43,176 nt of DNA from an uncultured Flavobacterium sp. (GTDB lineage Bacteria; Bacteroidota; Bacteroidia; Flavobacteriales; Flavobacteriaceae). Position 1 is the first letter of the stretch, and every line of letters starts with the position of its first letter. Position numbers and translations under genes: made by a program. This document shows, piece after piece, positions 39,092-43,176 of this stretch. The stretch covers positions 1 through 43,176 of the forward strand of contig CAJXRR010000002.1 in NCBI GenBank assembly GCA_913060575.1, written 5' to 3'. Below the pieces are notes generated by a model that saw only the letters and a program-made list of their open reading frames with translations, made no database searches and had not been told where the DNA came from.

Positions 39092-41209
39092 ATGAACAAT
39101 AAACTTCTTGGAGGGCTATTTTTTTTATGCCTAATGTTATTTTCTTGTTCTGTAAAACAAGATGTAAATATAGCTTCTCCAGATAGTAATATTCAACTAA
39201 GCTTTACATTGGATAATACTGGAAAACCGCACTATGAAGTTTTTTTTAAGAATAAAAAAATCCTAAAAAAATCTTCATTAGGGTTTGATTTTCAAGATAA
39301 AAAGTCTTTTGAAGATCATTTTGAAATGATCAAATCTTCTAAACAAAAATTTAATGAAACGTGGAAAATGCCATGGGGAGAACAGGCGGAGGTTGTTAAT
39401 GATTACAACGAATTAAAACTAGAGCTTCAAGAAAAATCAGCATTAAAAAGAAAATTAAATATCATTTTTAAAATCTATAATGATGGAGTTGGTTTTCGCT
39501 ATGAATTTCCAAAACAAGACAATCTTAAAGAGGTTTTAATTACAGAAGAAAATACAGAGTTTAATCTAACTGAAGATTATAAAACTTTCTGGACTCCTGG
39601 AGATTGGGATATTTATGAGCATTTATACAGCACCACTAAATTGTCAGAAATTGATGCAAAATCATACATCCCTAAAACGAACTTAGCACAATCCTACATA
39701 TCTGAAAACTCTGTAAATACTCCAGTTACTATGGTAGGAGAGGATGGTGTTCATGTAAGTTTTCATGAAGCGGCTTTAGTAGATTATGCCGGAATGACAT
39801 TAAAAGTTGATACCTTAAATTTAGGTTTAAAGAGTAGCTTGGTTGGGTCAAAAAATACAGTTTATAAAGTAAAAAAAACACTTCCATTTCATACTCCTTG
39901 GCGTACGATTCAAATTACAGATAACGCACCAGATTTAATAGCATCTAATCTAATTGTTAATTTAAATGAACCTAATAAATTAGGAGATGTTTCTTGGTTT
40001 ACACCTATGAAATATACAGGTGTTTGGTGGGAAATGCATTTAGGGAAATCTTCTTGGGATTACGGAATGGAAATGGAAGATGGAGTATGGAAAGATACAG
40101 GAAAAGCTCATGGAAAACATGGAGCCACAACAGAAAATGTAAAACAATTTATTGATTTTTCATCAAAAAATAATATTGGAGGTGTTTTAGTAGAAGGTTG
40201 GAATACGGGCTGGGAACGTTGGATTGGTTTTGAGGAAAGAGAAGGTGTGTTTGATTTTTTAACACCTTATCCAGATTACAATTTGGATGAAATAACGGCT
40301 TATGCAAAAGAAAAAGGAGTTCAAATTATAATGCATCATGAAACATCAGCAGCAACAGCTACGTATGAAAAACAACAAGATGCTGCCTATGCATTAATGC
40401 AGAAACACGGTATGCATGCCGTTAAATCTGGATATGTAGGTAAGATTTTACCAAAAGGAGAATATCATCACGGACAATACATGGTAAATCAGTATAACAA
40501 CGCAGCTATAAAAGCAGCGAAATATCAAGTTGCAGTTAATGCGCATGAGCCCATAAAAGCAACAGGATTAAGAAGAACCTATCCAAATATTATTTCTAGA
40601 GAAGGGTTACGTGGACAAGAATTTAATGCTTGGTCACAAGATGGAGGAAACCCTCCAGAACATCTATCTATTGTAGCTTTTACTAGAATGTTAGCGGGTC
40701 CAATTGATTTTACTCCAGGAATTTTTAACATCAAATTTGATCAATATAAGAAAGATAATCAAGTCAATACAACATTAGCGCATCAACTAGCTTTGTATGT
40801 TGTTATTTATAGTCCGGTACAAATGGCGGCAGATTTGGTAGAACATTATGAAGCAAATCCAGCACCATTTCAATTTATTAAAGATGTTGGAGTAGATTGG
40901 GAAAAAACAGATGTTTTAAATGGAGAAGTTGGAGATTTTGTCACCATAGCAAGAAAAGAACGAAACACTGGAAACTGGTTTTTAGGAGCCATTACAGATG
41001 AAAACTCAAGAACCATTAATATCAATTTTGATTTTCTAGATACAGACACAAATTACGAAGCGATTCTTTATAAAGACGGAGAAAATGCACATTGGAACAC
41101 CAATCCGTTAGATCTAAAAATAGAAAAAATTGAAATAACAAACCAATCAAAATTAACATTGAAATTAGCAGAAGGTGGTGGTTTGGCAATTAGTATCATA
41201 AAAAAGTAA
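39092..41209 (+). CDS. susB: GH97 alpha-glucosidase (SusB-like) lipoprotein
   Basis: Lipobox MLFSCSVK and GH97 motifs GVLVEGWNTGWERW, MHHETSA, AVNAHEPIKATGLRRTYPNIISREGLRGQEFNAW. Confidence 0.93.
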   Translation: MNNKLLGGLFFLCLMLFSCSVKQDVNIASPDSNIQLSFTLDNTGKPHYEVFFKNKKILKKSSLGFDFQDKKSFEDHFEMIKSSKQKFNETWKMPWGEQAEVVNDYNELKLELQEKSALKRKLNIIFKIYNDGVGFRYEFPKQDNLKEVLITEENTEFNLTEDYKTFWTPGDWDIYEHLYSTTKLSEIDAKSYIPKTNLAQSYISENSVNTPVTMVGEDGVHVSFHEAALVDYAGMTLKVDTLNLGLKSSLVGSKNTVYKVKKTLPFHTPWRTIQITDNAPDLIASNLIVNLNEPNKLGDVSWFTPMKYTGVWWEMHLGKSSWDYGMEMEDGVWKDTGKAHGKHGATTENVKQFIDFSSKNNIGGVLVEGWNTGWERWIGFEEREGVFDFLTPYPDYNLDEITAYAKEKGVQIIMHHETSAATATYEKQQDAAYALMQKHGMHAVKSGYVGKILPKGEYHHGQYMVNQYNNAAIKAAKYQVAVNAHEPIKATGLRRTYPNIISREGLRGQEFNAWSQDGGNPPEHLSIVAFTRMLAGPIDFTPGIFNIKFDQYKKDNQVNTTLAHQLALYVVIYSPVQMAADLVEHYEANPAPFQFIKDVGVDWEKTDVLNGEVGDFVTIARKERNTGNWFLGAITDENSRTININFDFLDTDTNYEAILYKDGENAHWNTNPLDLKIEKIEITNQSKLTLKLAEGGGLAISIIKK

Positions 41210-41215
41210 CAACAA

Positions 41216-42853
41216 ATGAAAAAAATAGTTAGCCTATTATTTATAGCAATCGCTTTTATCAATTGCGAAAATAAACCATCAAAAAAATTCGTTTGGCAAG
41301 GAGCCAATGTATATTTTTTACTGACAGATCGATTTAATAATGGAGATACTTCTAATGATATTAATTTTGAAAGAACTAAAGAAACTGGAAAGTTGCGTGG
41401 TTTTGAAGGAGGAGACATAAAAGGGATTACTCAAAAGATTAAAGAAGGATATTTTACAGACCTAGGAATTAACGCCATTTGGATGACACCGATTGTGGAA
41501 CAAATTCATGATGGAACTGATGAAGGAACTGGACTTTCTTATGGTTTTCATGGATATTGGGCAAGCGATTGGACTGCCATAGATCCAAATTACGGAACTA
41601 AAGAAGATTTAAAAGAATTGGTAGATATCGCCCATAAAAAAGGTATTCGAATACTTTTAGATGCCGTGATCAATCATACGGGTCCCGTAACAGAGAAAGA
41701 TCCTGTTTGGCCTTCAGATTGGGTGAGAACAGCACCACAATGTACTTATGATAATTATCAAAATACCGTAACCTGTACTTTGGTCGAGAATTTACCAGAC
41801 ATTAAAACAGAAAGTAATGAAAATGTAGAATTGCCACCACATTTGGTAGCTAAATGGAAATCAGAAGGACGTTACGAAAAAGAAGTGAAAGAATTAGATG
41901 ACTTTTTTAAACGAACAGGTCATCCAAGAGCTCCTCGCTTTTATATCATGAAATGGTTGACCGATTATATCACCGAATTTGGAATTGATGGATACCGAGT
42001 TGACACGGTAAAGCACACTGAAGAATTTGTTTGGCAAGAATTTAAAACGGCCTGTGATGATGCTTTTGAGCAATACAAAAAAAACAATCCTAAGAAAGTA
42101 TTAGATAACAACGATTTCTATCTTGTAGGAGAGGTTTATAACTATGCCATTTCTCACGGAAAAGCATTCGATTTTGGGGATAAAAAAGTCAATTATTTCG
42201 ATAAAGCATTCAATAGTTTAATCAATTTTGAGCTCAAATGGAACGTAAAACAAATGAAAACTCAAGCAGTTTTTAATAAGTATGACAGTATTTTAAATTC
42301 AGAAATGAAAGGTTATGGGGTCTTAAACTACATGACGTCTCATGATGATGGTCAGCCTTTTGATGCTAAAAGAGAGTTGCCTTTTAAAACAGCCACCATG
42401 TTATTGTTAACTCCCGGAAATTCACAAGTTTATTATGGAGATGAATCAGCAAGGGATTTAATTATCGAAGGAACAATTGGCGATGCTACTTTAAGATCCT
42501 TGATGAATTGGAGTGATATTGCTAACAATACTAAAACTAAAGAAATACTAAGCCATTGGCAAAAATTAGGAAAGTTTAGAGTTAACCACCCTTCAGTTGG
42601 CGCAGGAAAACATCAAATGATAACTAAAACTCCTTATGTGTTTTCTAGAATGTATAATAAAGAAGAGTATTCTGATGCTGTAGTTATCGGACTAGAACTA
42701 CCCAAAGGACAAAAAACAATGGAAGTTGCAAGTATTTTTAAAGATGGAGAAACTATTCTTGATGCCTATTCAGGGAAAGAAGCTATTGTTAAAAAAGGTA
42801 AATTGACACTAATAACGGAACACACAATCGTTCTTTTAGAGAAAAAAGAATAG
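41216..42853 (+). CDS. GH13 alpha-amylase lipoprotein, MalS-like (probable GH13_19)
   Basis: Lipobox IAFINCEN, DAVINHTG, LPDIKTES, GIDGYRVDTVKHTEEF, LVGEVYNY, MTSHDDGQP; the order resembles E. coli MalS. Confidence 0.88.
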   Translation: MKKIVSLLFIAIAFINCENKPSKKFVWQGANVYFLLTDRFNNGDTSNDINFERTKETGKLRGFEGGDIKGITQKIKEGYFTDLGINAIWMTPIVEQIHDGTDEGTGLSYGFHGYWASDWTAIDPNYGTKEDLKELVDIAHKKGIRILLDAVINHTGPVTEKDPVWPSDWVRTAPQCTYDNYQNTVTCTLVENLPDIKTESNENVELPPHLVAKWKSEGRYEKEVKELDDFFKRTGHPRAPRFYIMKWLTDYITEFGIDGYRVDTVKHTEEFVWQEFKTACDDAFEQYKKNNPKKVLDNNDFYLVGEVYNYAISHGKAFDFGDKKVNYFDKAFNSLINFELKWNVKQMKTQAVFNKYDSILNSEMKGYGVLNYMTSHDDGQPFDAKRELPFKTATMLLLTPGNSQVYYGDESARDLIIEGTIGDATLRSLMNWSDIANNTKTKEILSHWQKLGKFRVNHPSVGAGKHQMITKTPYVFSRMYNKEEYSDAVVIGLELPKGQKTMEVASIFKDGETILDAYSGKEAIVKKGKLTLITEHTIVLLEKKE

Positions 42854-42919
42854 AGCTTTCTATTATTTTTATTGAATAAAGAGCTCTTATGCTTTTTACA
42901 AACTTTAAACCAAACAAAA

Positions 42920-42953
42920 AATCCAGCCTATTTTCATAAGTTGGATTACTTTT
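42920..42953 (+). terminator. Terminator-like hairpin downstream of the plus-strand GH operon
   Basis: AATCCAGCCTAT-TTTC-ATAAGTTGGATT followed by ACTTTT; imperfect 12-bp arms. Confidence 0.6.
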
Positions 42954-43057
42954 GCTCCCCCTCTTATGTCACTATCGAACCGTTATGGTTTAATAATTAA
43001 AGAGTTGGATGTTTTCAAGACCCTTGTTAAACATCGAAACTTTATGTTTTAGGATTA

Positions 43058-43176
43058 TTAATCCTTTAAAATTTCTTTAGCTCTACCATCTTGATCAATT
43101 TCCCAAGTGCTTTTAATTCCATCACCATCACTATCATTTATTGAGATTGCTCTTACCTTAAAGCCAGTATTATTAG
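43058..43176 (-). CDS. Partial CDS, C-terminus only; Asp-rich NDSDGDGIKSTWEIDQDGRAKEILKD, product unknown
   Basis: Open minus-strand frame from the window edge to TAA at 43060-43058; the rest lies outside the window. Confidence 0.5.
   Translation of the reverse strand, partial: NNTGFKVRAISINDSDGDGIKSTWEIDQDGRAKEILKD

Noticed and set aside
42974-43051. Integron attC-like or CRISPR-like repeats
   Set aside because: Only two short imperfect copies, no integrase or cas genes, no regular spacers. I saw no CRISPR array, rRNA, tRNA or transposase elsewhere in the window.

Overview
This 43.2 kb window looks like a low-GC Bacteroidota contig, most likely Flavobacteriaceae. Evidence: SprA/T9SS, a type A C-terminal sorting domain, a SusC/SusD pair, and TAnnTTTG-type promoters. 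The first ~45 bp are not biological: they are an untrimmed Illumina Nextera read-1/i5 adapter including an 8-nt index. The left half is housekeeping or surface-related: the 3' part of a GH13_18 sucrose-phosphorylase-like gene, maeB-type malic enzyme, ruvA, sprA, gcvH, a VanZ-like gene, two tandem TonB-like genes, a WbpD/WlbB-like acetyltransferase, and a RemB/Wzi-like outer-membrane protein. The right half (about 16.1-42.9 kb) is an alpha-glucan (starch/glycogen/maltodextrin) utilisation locus. A minus-strand arm encodes SusC, SusD, two SusE/F-like proteins and a T9SS-sorted GH13 amylase. A divergent LacI-type regulator sits in the middle. A nine-gene plus-strand arm encodes an MFS transporter, beta-phosphoglucomutase, GH65, GH13, an esterase, GH31, GH13, GH97 and a MalS-like GH13. 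The families are known and I found no clear evidence of a wholly new system. The points most worth a second look are a pair of mirror-image 14-bp operators 41 bp apart embedded in the susC promoter, an MFS leader whose hairpin covers the start codon, a terminator-like hairpin inside the sus arm, an unexpected esterase in the glucan operon, a TonB-C-like domain shared by three neighbouring genes, and the adapter contamination. All family names come from reading the translations; no searches were run.
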